Origin: CAWIVH01 sp963839475
Lineage (GTDB): Bacteria; Acidobacteriota; UBA6911
NCBI GenBank assembly: GCA_963839475.1
Contig: CAWIVH010000006.1
Location: 62,001-126,000 of the forward strand
Reading direction: 5' to 3'
Length of the DNA: 64,000 nucleotides
The notes beneath the pieces were generated by a model. That model worked only from the letters and a program-made list of their open reading frames with translations, had not been told where the DNA came from and searched no databases. How positions within the stretch are numbered: position 1 is the first letter of the stretch; each line of letters starts with the position of its first letter. Both the position numbers and the translations under genes were made by a program. Below, piece after piece: positions 33,104 to 42,349 of this stretch.

Positions 33104-34204
33104 ATGATATCGTTTTTTTTTGTTGATTCCGAGCGCGTCTGGCGCGGCGGCCAGGACCAACTTTTGACGCTGCTCCCGGGTTTATTAGGCCGGGGCCATG
33201 ACGTTCACCTGGTTTGTCACCCTGGGACGCTGCTGGAGGAACGCGCTCTCTCCTGCGGAGTCAAGGTCCATCCCATGGTATTCCGGAAAGGTCCCGGGGT
33301 TGTTTCCTTCTGGCGCATTTGGGGAATTCTTCGCAAGGTCAGGCCCCAAATTGTCGCCTTCAACACCCCCAGGCCTATCTTGCCCGGCACCGTGGCTTCC
33401 ATGCTTGCCGGGGTTCGTGTCCGGATCATCTTTCGCAGGGTGAATTTCCCGCTGCGGCAAAATCCCATCACGCGTCTAAAATACAATTGGGGTATCGACC
33501 GGATCATAGCCATCTCCGAATCCATCGCCCACCAGCTGGAGGCAGGCGGCGTGCCGTCAGCGCGAATCCGGATAATCTACGAGGGGATGGATTTGAGCGT
33601 GATCGAATCCAGGAAAGCTCCTATCCGGCATGGAGAGGAAACCCCGGCAGCGATCGGTACCGTAGCGCACCTCAGCGCCGAAAAAGGGCTGAACTTTCTT
33701 ATCGAAGCCGCATCCCTGATAAAGGACGTTCACACCCGGGCGCATTTCATCATCGTCGGGGACGGGAAATGCCGTCCGGAACTCGAAGCCCAGGTGCGGA
33801 ACCGGGGCCTCGAAAAATGTTTTGTGTTCACGGGGTTTCAAGCTAATCCTGCGGAGTATCTCAAGAAACTTGATATTTTCGTTCTGCCGAGCCTATCGGA
33901 AGGGCTTTCATCAGCCATATTGACCGCGATGGCACACGGACTGCCGGTGATCGCAACCGAGGTAGGGGGGATCCCGGAGCTTGTAGCGCACGAGAAAAGC
34001 GGTATCCTTGTGCCGCCGGGAAATCCACCTGCGTTGGCCGCGGCGATCGAGCGATTGTTAAGTGATCCGGCTGCCGCGTTCAGAATGGGCCAGAGCGGCA
34101 GACAGAGGATGGAATTAAGATTCACACTGGAACGGAAAATCCTGGAGACCGAGCGATTGTGCGCGAACCTGCTGTCCAAAAACGCCGGGACATCCCATGA
34201 TTGA
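33104..34204 (+). CDS. Glycosyltransferase family 4
   Basis: A 366-residue GT-B enzyme, first gene of the surface-polysaccharide locus. The N-terminal domain opens FFFVDSERVWRGGQDQLLTLLPGLLGRGH (only part shown by the repeated GG loop), and the C-terminal nucleotide-sugar domain carries GTVAHLSAEKGLNFLIEA and the E-X7-E motif in SLSEGLSSAILTAMAHGLPV, followed by ATEVGGIPELV. It transfers a sugar from an NDP donor to a lipid-linked acceptor at the cytoplasmic face. Its stop overlaps the O-antigen ligase start by eight bases, so the two are coupled. Sugar specificity is not readable. Confidence 0.92.
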   Translation: MISFFFVDSERVWRGGQDQLLTLLPGLLGRGHDVHLVCHPGTLLEERALSCGVKVHPMVFRKGPGVVSFWRIWGILRKVRPQIVAFNTPRPILPGTVASMLAGVRVRIIFRRVNFPLRQNPITRLKYNWGIDRIIAISESIAHQLEAGGVPSARIRIIYEGMDLSVIESRKAPIRHGEETPAAIGTVAHLSAEKGLNFLIEAASLIKDVHTRAHFIIVGDGKCRPELEAQVRNRGLEKCFVFTGFQANPAEYLKKLDIFVLPSLSEGLSSAILTAMAHGLPVIATEVGGIPELVAHEKSGILVPPGNPPALAAAIERLLSDPAAAFRMGQSGRQRMELRFTLERKILETERLCANLLSKNAGTSHD

Positions 34205-35441
34205 TGTGATAGCTCCCTTTCTGCCTGACTCGATAAAAAACCGGGCCGAGCGCGCCGCGTTCGTGCTCCTGGCCGGAGCGGCCGCGCTTCCTATGCTTTC
34301 CATAGCGGCGGCGCAACTGGTGTTGGCGGGAGCCGCCGCATTCGCCCTTAGGTACTGGAAAGAATGGCGTCCGCAAACGACGCGCACACCCCACTTTGTG
34401 CTGCCGCTGGGATTGTTTTTCGGCTGGACCGTGCCGGCGATTGTTTTCTCGCCTGATCCGCGCCATGGGGCGGGCCTGTTGAGGAAATTCCTGCTCTTTT
34501 CAATACTTTTTCTTGTTCCGATGATTTTTAAGGGGAAAGGCCGGATCCTCTGGGTCTATCGGGCTGTATTCTTCATTGCCGCCATCTCGTCGGCAGTGGG
34601 AGTGTTTCAGTATATTCAAAATCCGCACCGCGATTTCCTGCACCGCATATCGGGCTTCATGAGCCAATGGATGACCTTTTCAGGATCACTGATGCTGGTT
34701 TTGGTGGCCCTTTCCGCCTACGTCATGTGCATTGGCCTGGGGAAATCTGCCTGGACGCTGCCGTTGGGGATTCTGATTATCGCGGCCCTGGCCCTGTCCT
34801 TGACGAGAAACGCCTGGATGGGAGCGATCGCCGGGCTGTTCGTGGTATTGCTGGCGGTCCGTCCGCGGGCAATTGCAGGCCTGGTGGTGATCCTTGCGCT
34901 GCTGCTCCTGGTATCCCCGGGCAAGATCCAGGACCGTTTGCGTTCGGGCTTCAATCCGTCGGATGACAACACCCGCAACCGGATCGAGCTTTTTGAAACA
35001 TCCCTGCGCCTCATCAAAGCCCACCCCTGGTTGGGCGTGGGGGGGAATGTAGCCCGCGAGGCTCTGAAATTTCGCGGCACGGCCGAATTCCCTGATTGGC
35101 TGTACCAGCACATGCACAACAACATTCTACAGATCGCAGCCGAAAGGGGGCTGCCGGGACTGGCCTTCTGGCTCTGGTTCATCGCCGCGCTGGTTGCGGA
35201 TTCCTGGAAACTGAGGGCTGGGGGGGCAAGGGATTTTAAGGACGGCCGGGGACGCCCAGGCCCCAATGAAAAACTCTTTGTCGCAGCCGCAGCCCTGGGA
35301 TGCTGCGCCGCTCTTCTGGTTGCCGGCATGGCAGAGTACAACTTCGGTGATTCGGAAGTTCTCATGCTTTTTCTGTTCATCATGAGCGCCCCGGGGGCCA
35401 TCCTGGCAGACAGCCCCAACCCGCTCGAAGAGCGGGTCTGA
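34197..35441 (+). CDS. waaL: O-antigen ligase/polymerase (WaaL/Wzy_C family)
   Basis: A 414-residue membrane protein with about twelve helices and the Wzy_C signature in its large periplasmic loop (IKAHPWLGVGGNVARE, then QHMHNNILQIAAERGLPGLA). The family includes WaaL, which joins O-antigen to lipid A-core, and Wzy polymerases; the motif alone does not separate them. Presence of a Wzm/Wzt exporter next door, which exports finished chains, favours a ligase. It overlaps the upstream glycosyltransferase by eight bases. Confidence 0.82.
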   Translation: MIDVIAPFLPDSIKNRAERAAFVLLAGAAALPMLSIAAAQLVLAGAAAFALRYWKEWRPQTTRTPHFVLPLGLFFGWTVPAIVFSPDPRHGAGLLRKFLLFSILFLVPMIFKGKGRILWVYRAVFFIAAISSAVGVFQYIQNPHRDFLHRISGFMSQWMTFSGSLMLVLVALSAYVMCIGLGKSAWTLPLGILIIAALALSLTRNAWMGAIAGLFVVLLAVRPRAIAGLVVILALLLLVSPGKIQDRLRSGFNPSDDNTRNRIELFETSLRLIKAHPWLGVGGNVAREALKFRGTAEFPDWLYQHMHNNILQIAAERGLPGLAFWLWFIAALVADSWKLRAGGARDFKDGRGRPGPNEKLFVAAAALGCCAALLVAGMAEYNFGDSEVLMLFLFIMSAPGAILADSPNPLEERV

Positions 35442-35471
35442 AATGTCAGACGGATGCCGGAGGAACAGAGC

Positions 35472-36575
35472 TTGAAAATCGCGATCCTCGGCACGCGCGG
35501 GATTCCCGCGAATTACGGCGGATTCGAGACTTTTGCCGAGGAATGCGCCACCCGCCTCGCCGCCCGGGGCCACAAGCTGACGGTTTACGGGCGCTCACAT
35601 TATGTGGACAAAGCACTTCGCAGTTATCGCGGGGTTAACCTGGTTGTTCTGCCCAGCCTGCGGCTTAAATACCTCGACACCGTTGTCCACACGTTTCTTT
35701 CCGTGATCCACTCCCTGTTCGCGGGCTTCGACGCGATATTGATTTGCAATGCAGCCAACAGCATCTTCGCCTGGATTCCACGAATCCGGGGCACCGCCGT
35801 CATTGTCAATGTGGACGGGATTGAGCGCCTGCGGCTCAAATGGAACTGGCTGGGGAAAAAGTGGTATCACCTCTCGGAGTTTCTTTCCACCTGGTTTCCC
35901 AACGCCATTGTGACCGACGCCAGGGTCATTGAACAGTATTACCTGGACACCTACGGAGCACGGTCGACTTTCATTCCATACGGCGCTGCCACCGAAAGGC
36001 CCGCTGGGGCGGATCAGCTGAAGAAACTGAATCTCGAGCCGGGGGAATATTTTCTTTACGTCAGCCGTCTCGAGCCGGAAAACAACGCCCACGTGGTGAT
36101 CGAAGCATACGAAAGAATCCGCAGCGGGAAAAAGCTTGTCGTGGTGGGCGATGCGCCTTATGCCAGGGAGTATATCGACTCGATTCAATCGACCAGGGAC
36201 AAGCGCATTATTTTTGCGGGTGCGATTTACGGTGAGGGCTATCGCGAATTAATGGCAAACGCCTTCTGCTATGTTCATGCCACAGAGGTCGGGGGCACGC
36301 ACCCTGCGCTGCTGGAGGCCATGGGCCAGGCCAATATTATTATCGCCAACGGAACGCCTGAAAACATGGAGACTCTGGGCGACGGCGGTCTTGTTTATTC
36401 TAAAAACGACGTGGCCGACCTTGCGCGCTGCCTGCAGGCGGTTGCGGATGATCCCGAGGGGCACGCGCACCTCAAAAAGGCCGCTTTGGAACGGGTCACC
36501 CTGGAATACGGCTGGGAAAACATCGTCTCCCGCTACGAGCGGTTGTTCGAACGTGTGGTCCGCTTCCGAAGATAG
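35472..36575 (+). CDS. DUF1972/GT4 glycosyltransferase (rhamnosyltransferase-like)
   Basis: I start it at TTG 35472 (GGAGG eight bases upstream), giving 367 residues that begin KIAILGTRGIPANYGGFETF, the usual opening of DUF1972 proteins; an ATG at 35454 has no Shine-Dalgarno. The N-terminal DUF1972 domain (about 1-180) is followed by a GT4 domain with FLYVSRLEPENNAHVVIEAY and HATEVGGTHPALLEAMGQAN. Relatives in capsule and O-antigen loci (Cps2F-like) are annotated as rhamnosyltransferases. It ends at a terminator-like hairpin. Confidence 0.88.
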   Translation: MKIAILGTRGIPANYGGFETFAEECATRLAARGHKLTVYGRSHYVDKALRSYRGVNLVVLPSLRLKYLDTVVHTFLSVIHSLFAGFDAILICNAANSIFAWIPRIRGTAVIVNVDGIERLRLKWNWLGKKWYHLSEFLSTWFPNAIVTDARVIEQYYLDTYGARSTFIPYGAATERPAGADQLKKLNLEPGEYFLYVSRLEPENNAHVVIEAYERIRSGKKLVVVGDAPYAREYIDSIQSTRDKRIIFAGAIYGEGYRELMANAFCYVHATEVGGTHPALLEAMGQANIIIANGTPENMETLGDGGLVYSKNDVADLARCLQAVADDPEGHAHLKKAALERVTLEYGWENIVSRYERLFERVVRFRR

Positions 36576-36579
36576 TTAA

Positions 36580-36609
36580 CCCACTGCCGGCTAAAGCCGG
36601 TGGGTTTTT
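36580..36609 (+). terminator. Rho-independent terminator
   Basis: CCCACTGCCGGC-TAAA-GCCGGTGGG followed by TTTTTG, just after the stop at 36575. A second similar hairpin without T-run (CCGCCTAAAGGGCGG, about 36648-36662) and a small CGACTGAAAGTCG stem follow, so this 215-bp gap is also a cluster of REP-like hairpins. Confidence 0.75.
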
Positions 36610-36790
36610 GATACGACTGAAAGTCGAAATTGCGGCTGAAGCCGACCGCCTAAAGGGCGGTGGGCTTTGACATGGCGGACTGAACCAAACTCTGACGCTT
36701 TCCTCCCCCTGCATGGGTCCTGTTCATCTTTGAGGTCTATGCGGCCCTGGCGGTTTGATATAATCCGCCGCTTATGGGAAAACACGAACC

Positions 36791-37633
36791 ATGAGAGGCG
36801 GATCGAGAGTGCAGGCGCTCCTAGCGCCTTGGATCATCCTGTCCAGCTTCATACGAAAAATCTACGTGCAGCGGGGATTGATCCGTAACTTCGTTGTGCG
36901 CGATCTGCGCGCCAGGTACGTCGGATCTCTCATGGGATTTTTCTGGAGTGTGATTCACCCGATAGTCCTGTTGGCAAGCTATACTTTCGTCTTCTCCGTC
37001 ATATTCGGGTTGCGGCCGGCTCCGGAAACCGGGACCACAAGTTTTCCCCTGTTCATGTTCTGCAGCATCCTGCCCTGGCTTTTCTTTCAGGACACAATCA
37101 TGCGCTGCAGCATGATCCTGATCGACAATGCCAACCTGGTGACCAAAACCCTGTTCCCTACTGAGATCCTGCCGCTTACGGTAGCTCTCGCCGGCCTGGT
37201 CAACCATGTCATTGGATTCATGATTCTTCTCGTCATCATCCTGTTCACCCTTGGCAAGATCAGCCTCTTCATCCTCTTTGTACCGGTCTATTTCCTTACC
37301 CTGATGCTGTTCACCCTGGGCCTTTCCTGGCTGGTCGCCAGCCTGAATGTTTTCGTCAGGGACATCTCTCAGATCCTGACCGTGATCCTGACATTCTGGT
37401 TCTGGTTCACGCCGATTTTCTATACCGCGGACCGGTTCCCTCGCTCGCTCAATTTTCTGATGAAGTGGAATCCGCTGGCGCACATCGTGGTCGGCTACAG
37501 GGAATGCCTGCTGCGGATGCGAATGCCCGACCTGGGAGCGCTTGCGATCCTTTTCCTTGCGTCATTTCTGGTTTTCGCCGCCGGAGGGTTGTTTTTCCGG
37601 CATACCAAGCGCGAATTCGTGGATATCCTGTGA
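36791..37633 (+). CDS. wzm: ABC-2 polysaccharide export permease (Wzm)
   Basis: A 280-residue permease with six predicted TM helices and the ABC-2 pattern: an N-terminal interface segment (FVVRDLRARYVGSLMGFFWS) followed by membrane spans and the FTPIFYTADRFP loop near the end. It forms the channel that moves undecaprenyl-linked O-antigen or teichoic-type chains to the periplasm. Its stop overlaps the start of the ATPase gene by one base (TGATG). Confidence 0.93.
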   Translation: MRGGSRVQALLAPWIILSSFIRKIYVQRGLIRNFVVRDLRARYVGSLMGFFWSVIHPIVLLASYTFVFSVIFGLRPAPETGTTSFPLFMFCSILPWLFFQDTIMRCSMILIDNANLVTKTLFPTEILPLTVALAGLVNHVIGFMILLVIILFTLGKISLFILFVPVYFLTLMLFTLGLSWLVASLNVFVRDISQILTVILTFWFWFTPIFYTADRFPRSLNFLMKWNPLAHIVVGYRECLLRMRMPDLGALAILFLASFLVFAAGGLFFRHTKREFVDIL

Positions 37634-38919
37634 TGCCGGCGATCCAGGTCAAGCACCTTTCGAAAAAATACCAGATTTATTCCCACCCGGCTGACAAGTT
37701 GCGCGAGGTACTCCGGTTGACACGGAAGCCTCTGCACCGGGAATTCTGGGCTCTTGAGGAGATCAGCTTCGAGGCGGAGCGGGGAAGCTCGCTGGGGATC
37801 ATCGGCCAGAACGGATCCGGCAAAAGCACCCTGTTGCAGATCCTGGCCGGGATCATGCGGCAGACGCGGGGCGACTGCTATGTGAACGGCAAGGTTTCCG
37901 CCCTGCTCGAGCTCGGATCCGGATTCAACCCGGAGTTCACCGGCCGTGAGAATGTCTTCATGAACGGCGCCATCCTGGGATTCGACACCAAGCAGATGGA
38001 GGACCGGTTCGAGGCCATCACGCGCTTTGCCGAAATCGGGGACTTCATTGACCAGCCCGTAAAAACCTATTCAAGCGGCATGTTCATGCGCCTGGCTTTC
38101 GCGGTTGCTGTCAACGTGGATCCGGACATCCTCCTCGTCGACGAAGCGCTGTCGGTGGGAGACCTCATCTTCCAGCACCGTTGCATGCACCGCATGAATC
38201 AATTGAGAAACAGCGGGAAGACGATTGTTCTCGTCACGCACGATCTGGGGGCCGTCACCCAGTTCTGCAGCCGCGCGCTGCTGCTCGATGGCGGCCACCT
38301 GATTGAAGACGGGCGGCCGGATGCCGTTGTCCAGAAATATCGCGCACTGATCTTTGAGCGCGAACGCCGCTACGGCGGATTTGATGCGGGGGAAATGGAA
38401 CGCGGCGATGTTATCACCGGGTCCGGCGCGGTTTCCATGCCGGTCGCGCAATCGATTCCCAACATCGATCACCGTTTCGGCTCAGGGGAAGCCTCTGTGG
38501 TCGGAGTGGAGATGCTGGACTCCGCCGGAAAACCGACTCAATCCGTTTTCAGTGGGGATAGTGTGATTGTCCGGATCTCGGTCCGTTTTAACGGGGACAT
38601 CGATCACCCGATTATGGGCTATACTCTGCGCGACCGTCTTGGAGTCGAGTTGAGCGCATGCAATACATCGTATGTCGGCCGGCCGCTCCCAAAGGGTCGA
38701 AAAGGGCAGATATTCACAACCGATTTCCAGATCCAGCTGCCGTTACTGGCCCCGGGCAGTTATTCCCTCTCGCCTGCGGTGGCCAAAGGCGATCTGCTGA
38801 AGCACGATATGTGCGACTGGATCGACAATGCACTCGTTTTCAGCATATCGTCGGAGCGAGTGGTTTACGGAATGCTGCGCATGAATGTAGAAACCAAAAC
38901 CTGGGTTTCTGAAAACTGA
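37633..38919 (+). CDS. wzt: ABC polysaccharide export ATPase with substrate-binding tail (Wzt)
   Basis: From the ATG at 37633 (one-base overlap with wzm) it has 428 residues. The first ~245 are the ABC ATPase: Walker A GQNGSGKS, signature YSSGMFMRLAF, Walker B ILLVDEALSVGD and the switch histidine in VTHDLG. The last ~170 residues form a beta-sandwich like the Wzt C-terminal domain that recognises the modified end of the exported chain (VVGVEMLDSAGKPTQSVFSG). This tail means the transporter is of the chain-recognising kind, as in E. coli O9a. Confidence 0.93.
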   Translation: MPAIQVKHLSKKYQIYSHPADKLREVLRLTRKPLHREFWALEEISFEAERGSSLGIIGQNGSGKSTLLQILAGIMRQTRGDCYVNGKVSALLELGSGFNPEFTGRENVFMNGAILGFDTKQMEDRFEAITRFAEIGDFIDQPVKTYSSGMFMRLAFAVAVNVDPDILLVDEALSVGDLIFQHRCMHRMNQLRNSGKTIVLVTHDLGAVTQFCSRALLLDGGHLIEDGRPDAVVQKYRALIFERERRYGGFDAGEMERGDVITGSGAVSMPVAQSIPNIDHRFGSGEASVVGVEMLDSAGKPTQSVFSGDSVIVRISVRFNGDIDHPIMGYTLRDRLGVELSACNTSYVGRPLPKGRKGQIFTTDFQIQLPLLAPGSYSLSPAVAKGDLLKHDMCDWIDNALVFSISSERVVYGMLRMNVETKTWVSEN

Positions 38920-38953
38920 CGCCCGTCTCGAACTTCCGGTAATGCAATAAGCG

Positions 38954-41311
38954 ATGTTTTTCCTTATTCGACAACTGACCCTGATCCTGTTGACGCTGGC
39001 TTTAACCCCGGCGCTCCTGCTGCTGGCGGTAACGCTCCTGTTCTTCAACCTGGTCCACTGGATCACCCGGTTCACCCGCCCGTGCCCGCCGGTGGAGAGT
39101 GCTCCGTTGTCGGGGCTGGCTTCCATCATCATCCTCAACTGGAACGGAAAGGATCTCCTGGCGCAGGGACTTCCGTCAGTCCTCGAAGCCATCAAAGTGG
39201 ACGGAAGGCCGCATGAGATCCTGGTTGTCGACAATGGCAGTCAAGACGGCTCCGCCGAATTCGTGCGAACGCAGTTTCCCCAGGCGCGTCTTCTCGAACT
39301 TCCGGAGAATCTCGGCTTCGCCGAAGGCAACAATGCCGGGGTGCACGCGGCGCGACATGATATTGTGGTTCTCCTCAACAACGATATGGTTGTGGATCCG
39401 GGTTTCCTGCGCCCTCTGCTGGACGGATTCGGGCCTAAAACCTTTGCGGTATCAAGCCAGATCTTCCTGCAGGACACCGAGGCGCGGCGGGAAGAAACCG
39501 GGAAGACCGCGGCTGTATACCGCCGCGGCATGATCGACTACGCTCACTCCCCGGTGGATCGCTGCCGCATGTTCCGATCCTACTACCCGGTGTTCTGGGC
39601 CGGCGGAGGATCATCGGCATTCCATCGCGCACGCTTCCTGGCTCTTGGGGGATTCCAGGAGGTTTACTCGCCCGCCTACGTCGAGGACACCGATCTTTCC
39701 TACCAGGCATGGAAAGCCGGGTTCGAGGTCCTGTTCGCCCCGGCTTCGGTTGTGTATCACAAGCACAGGGCTTCCAGCAGCCGGAGATTCAATGCGCGCC
39801 AACTGCAGTCTCTGATTCAGCGCAACCAGTTCATTTTCCTATGGAAGAACATCCGCAACTGGCGAATGCTGGCCGAACATACTCTGTTCCTGCCATGGAA
39901 CTGTTACAGACTGGCGCGGGACCATGGTATTGGAATCTGGCTCGGGATCCTGCGCGCCATCTTCTCCTTCCCTTCTGTGGAGATCGCAAAGATGGGCGCA
40001 CGCTGCCGGGGAATCCGTTCCGACCGGGAGATTTTCGATTTGTTCCAGAAGCCCGGTCTTTTTTTCAGAAAGAACCCGGACTCTCCCCTTCTCAAACCGA
40101 TCGAAGAATCCCGGGACGAACGCCCTCGCGTCCTCTGGATGACTGCCTATCTTCCCCACCAGGGGAGGCATGCCGGAGCGGGCCGCATGTTCCAGTTGCT
40201 GTCCCGGCTCTCGCGGAAATACCGGATCACGCTGCTTACCTTTCTGGAGACCGAGGACGAACGTGAATTCCTCCCTGAAGTGGAAGCCTTGTGCGAGCGG
40301 GTCGTGGCCATGCGACGGATTCCGCCGCCGCGATGGCAGCTCTATCCCTACGAACCTTTCGATGAGTTTCGCACCCCGCAAATGCAGGATGCGATGGCGG
40401 AATGCCTGGAAAACCGGGATTACGCGCTCATCCAGCTCGAGTACACACAAATGGCCTGCTATGCCGACAAAGCCTATGGCATACCTTCGCTGTTAACTAA
40501 ACATGAAGTCGACTTCGCTGCCTGTCTCCGGAGGGCGGCGACGGAGCGTCATCTCTGGAATCGCTTCCGATGGTTCTACAACTACCTGCAGGTGCTGGAC
40601 CGTGAAATCAAGCTCCAGCGACGCGTGACTGCATCCGTATGCATGACCACCCCGGATGCTGCAACGTTGCGGCGATTCTGTTCTACGGTGCCGGTTCACG
40701 TCGTCAATACGGGGGTCGACCTGGACTACTTCCAGCCGCCGGAGCGGGAACCGGAAGGCGCCCGCCTGGTTTTTGTTGGAGCCTTCCAGCATCTACCCAA
40801 CATTGACGCGATGCTCCACTTCTGCAAAGAAACGCTGCCGTTGATTCGCCGGGAGGTTCCGGAGGTGGAACTGACCATCGTGGGGAGCAAGCCGACTCCC
40901 GAGATCATCAGCCTCGGGGAAATCCCTGGGATCAAGGTCACCGGGTTTGTGAACGACATCCGACCCTTCATGGCGGAGGCAGCGGTCTATGTGGTGCCGC
41001 TTCGGCTGGGGGTCGGGATCCGGGGGAAAATCCTGGAAGCCTGGGCCATGTCCATGCCGGTTGTAGCCACCTCGGTAGCCTGTGCGGGCCTGCGTTTCCG
41101 AGATGCCGAGAATCTCTGTCGGGCAGATTCGCCTGCGGATTTTGCGCACAGAACCGTTGATTTGCTGAAGGACGCCGGTAAAAGGCGGAAACTGGGTGAT
41201 GCCGGGCGCAGGGTTGCCGAGCAATACTACGGCTGGGATGCCTCGGCCCGTGAACTGGATTCCATCTACCAGGACTTGATTGCCGCCGGGAGCGGGGAAA
41301 AGAAAGGCTAA
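38954..41311 (+). CDS. Bifunctional GT2-GT4 glycosyltransferase
   Basis: A 785-residue fusion. An N-terminal hydrophobic helix pair (about 1-37) anchors it. Residues ~50-330 are a GT2 (rhamnosyltransferase-like) domain with SIIILNWNGKD, VVDNGSQDGS, NNDM as the metal motif and YVEDTDLSYQAWKAG. Residues ~395-785 are a GT4 domain with AGRMFQLLSRL, VNTGVDLDYFQP, FVGAFQHLPNIDAM and a donor site at VVPLRLGVGIRGKILEAWA. Two successive sugar additions by one polypeptide are likely. No frameshift; the fusion is real in this sequence. Confidence 0.9.
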   Translation: MFFLIRQLTLILLTLALTPALLLLAVTLLFFNLVHWITRFTRPCPPVESAPLSGLASIIILNWNGKDLLAQGLPSVLEAIKVDGRPHEILVVDNGSQDGSAEFVRTQFPQARLLELPENLGFAEGNNAGVHAARHDIVVLLNNDMVVDPGFLRPLLDGFGPKTFAVSSQIFLQDTEARREETGKTAAVYRRGMIDYAHSPVDRCRMFRSYYPVFWAGGGSSAFHRARFLALGGFQEVYSPAYVEDTDLSYQAWKAGFEVLFAPASVVYHKHRASSSRRFNARQLQSLIQRNQFIFLWKNIRNWRMLAEHTLFLPWNCYRLARDHGIGIWLGILRAIFSFPSVEIAKMGARCRGIRSDREIFDLFQKPGLFFRKNPDSPLLKPIEESRDERPRVLWMTAYLPHQGRHAGAGRMFQLLSRLSRKYRITLLTFLETEDEREFLPEVEALCERVVAMRRIPPPRWQLYPYEPFDEFRTPQMQDAMAECLENRDYALIQLEYTQMACYADKAYGIPSLLTKHEVDFAACLRRAATERHLWNRFRWFYNYLQVLDREIKLQRRVTASVCMTTPDAATLRRFCSTVPVHVVNTGVDLDYFQPPEREPEGARLVFVGAFQHLPNIDAMLHFCKETLPLIRREVPEVELTIVGSKPTPEIISLGEIPGIKVTGFVNDIRPFMAEAAVYVVPLRLGVGIRGKILEAWAMSMPVVATSVACAGLRFRDAENLCRADSPADFAHRTVDLLKDAGKRRKLGDAGRRVAEQYYGWDASARELDSIYQDLIAAGSGEKKG

Positions 41312-41325
41312 GCTGTTTTCCAGAT

Positions 41326-42345
41326 ATGACTCGAATCCTGCTGATTGAAACCGCATCTCCGAGGCGGGTGCGCCAGCGAGCCGAGGAGACAATGTCAGGC
41401 CAGGACTACCCTTCGCCCGAGGTGACGATCCTCTGTCGTCCTGAGGCGGGTTCGGTGGAATATCTGTCGGCAATTCCCGGGGTAAAAATAATCCCCCTCG
41501 AATCCTTTGCCCGAAGAGACATCCTTCACCAGGTTCGGCAAACGCTTTATGACATTGCCGTGGTCTTCTGGACGGGAGAAAAAAAATACCGCTCCATGAA
41601 ACGGCTGGCATTCCGGATCCGCGCGAAGCAGACAATCGTCGAGATCGGCGACGGCAATCGGATGCGGCTCACCCCGGGAAATTTCCTGCGCTTTTTGCCG
41701 ATACGGTGGAGACATCCAAGGCCGACCGACGAGGCCCGGTTCCAGTTCGAGGCCGCAGGGACCGAAGCCGGAGAATCCTCTGCCCAGGAGTGGGCCGGCG
41801 AGCGTATCCTTATACTTCAGTCGGCTGAGCCGGGAATCATACTCAGAGCTCTCGACCGGATGCGGGAAACACCGTTTTTTTTATCGCCTCGCTTTACGGT
41901 GTTTTGCCGGAACCGTCTGGAGATCATCAGCCGCTTGCGCGGCCACCCGATGATTCACGAGATTATCAGCCATTCCGAGACCCGGGCAGCCTGGCGGCAC
42001 CTGAGGGAATTGCGCCGCCGGCAGTTTGATGGTGTGGTGGTTTTTTTCACAGGGGATCCGAGCTATTGGAAGGTAAAATACTTCACTTTCATGGTAGGAG
42101 CGCCGCGAAAGCTGATTTACAACGAATTCGAGGGCTGCTTTTTTCTGGGTTGGAAACTTCTCTACCGTCATTGGATGTATCGACTGAAAACACACTACGG
42201 AGTGAAACACTCGTCGCGACGGATCGAGCCGTTCCGTTTGACGGTGACCCTCCTGATGAAACTGGCCATCCTTCCGTTCCGCTTCCTCTGGCTCCTGGGG
42301 ATGTGGGCCTGGTTGCGAGGCACCGCATGGATAAAGATGGATTGA
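41326..42345 (+). CDS. Unknown protein with internal duplication, in the polysaccharide locus
   Basis: A 339-residue protein I cannot assign. It seems to be built from two similar halves: each begins with a Rossmann-like strand (MTRILLIETASP and ERILILQSAEP), passes an acidic 'TG' motif (AVVFWTGEKKYRSMKRLAF and VVVFFTGDPSYWKVKYFTF) and a following strand ending near a glycine (KQTIVEIGDGNRMR and RKLIYNEFEGCFFL). The C-terminus has a hydrophobic helix (LAILPFRFLWLLGMWAWL), so it may be membrane-attached. It sits between the GT2-GT4 fusion and the GT9 gene with 4-14 bp gaps, so it belongs to the same operon. Confidence 0.7.
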   Translation: MTRILLIETASPRRVRQRAEETMSGQDYPSPEVTILCRPEAGSVEYLSAIPGVKIIPLESFARRDILHQVRQTLYDIAVVFWTGEKKYRSMKRLAFRIRAKQTIVEIGDGNRMRLTPGNFLRFLPIRWRHPRPTDEARFQFEAAGTEAGESSAQEWAGERILILQSAEPGIILRALDRMRETPFFLSPRFTVFCRNRLEIISRLRGHPMIHEIISHSETRAAWRHLRELRRRQFDGVVVFFTGDPSYWKVKYFTFMVGAPRKLIYNEFEGCFFLGWKLLYRHWMYRLKTHYGVKHSSRRIEPFRLTVTLLMKLAILPFRFLWLLGMWAWLRGTAWIKMD

Positions 42346-42349
42346 ACCC

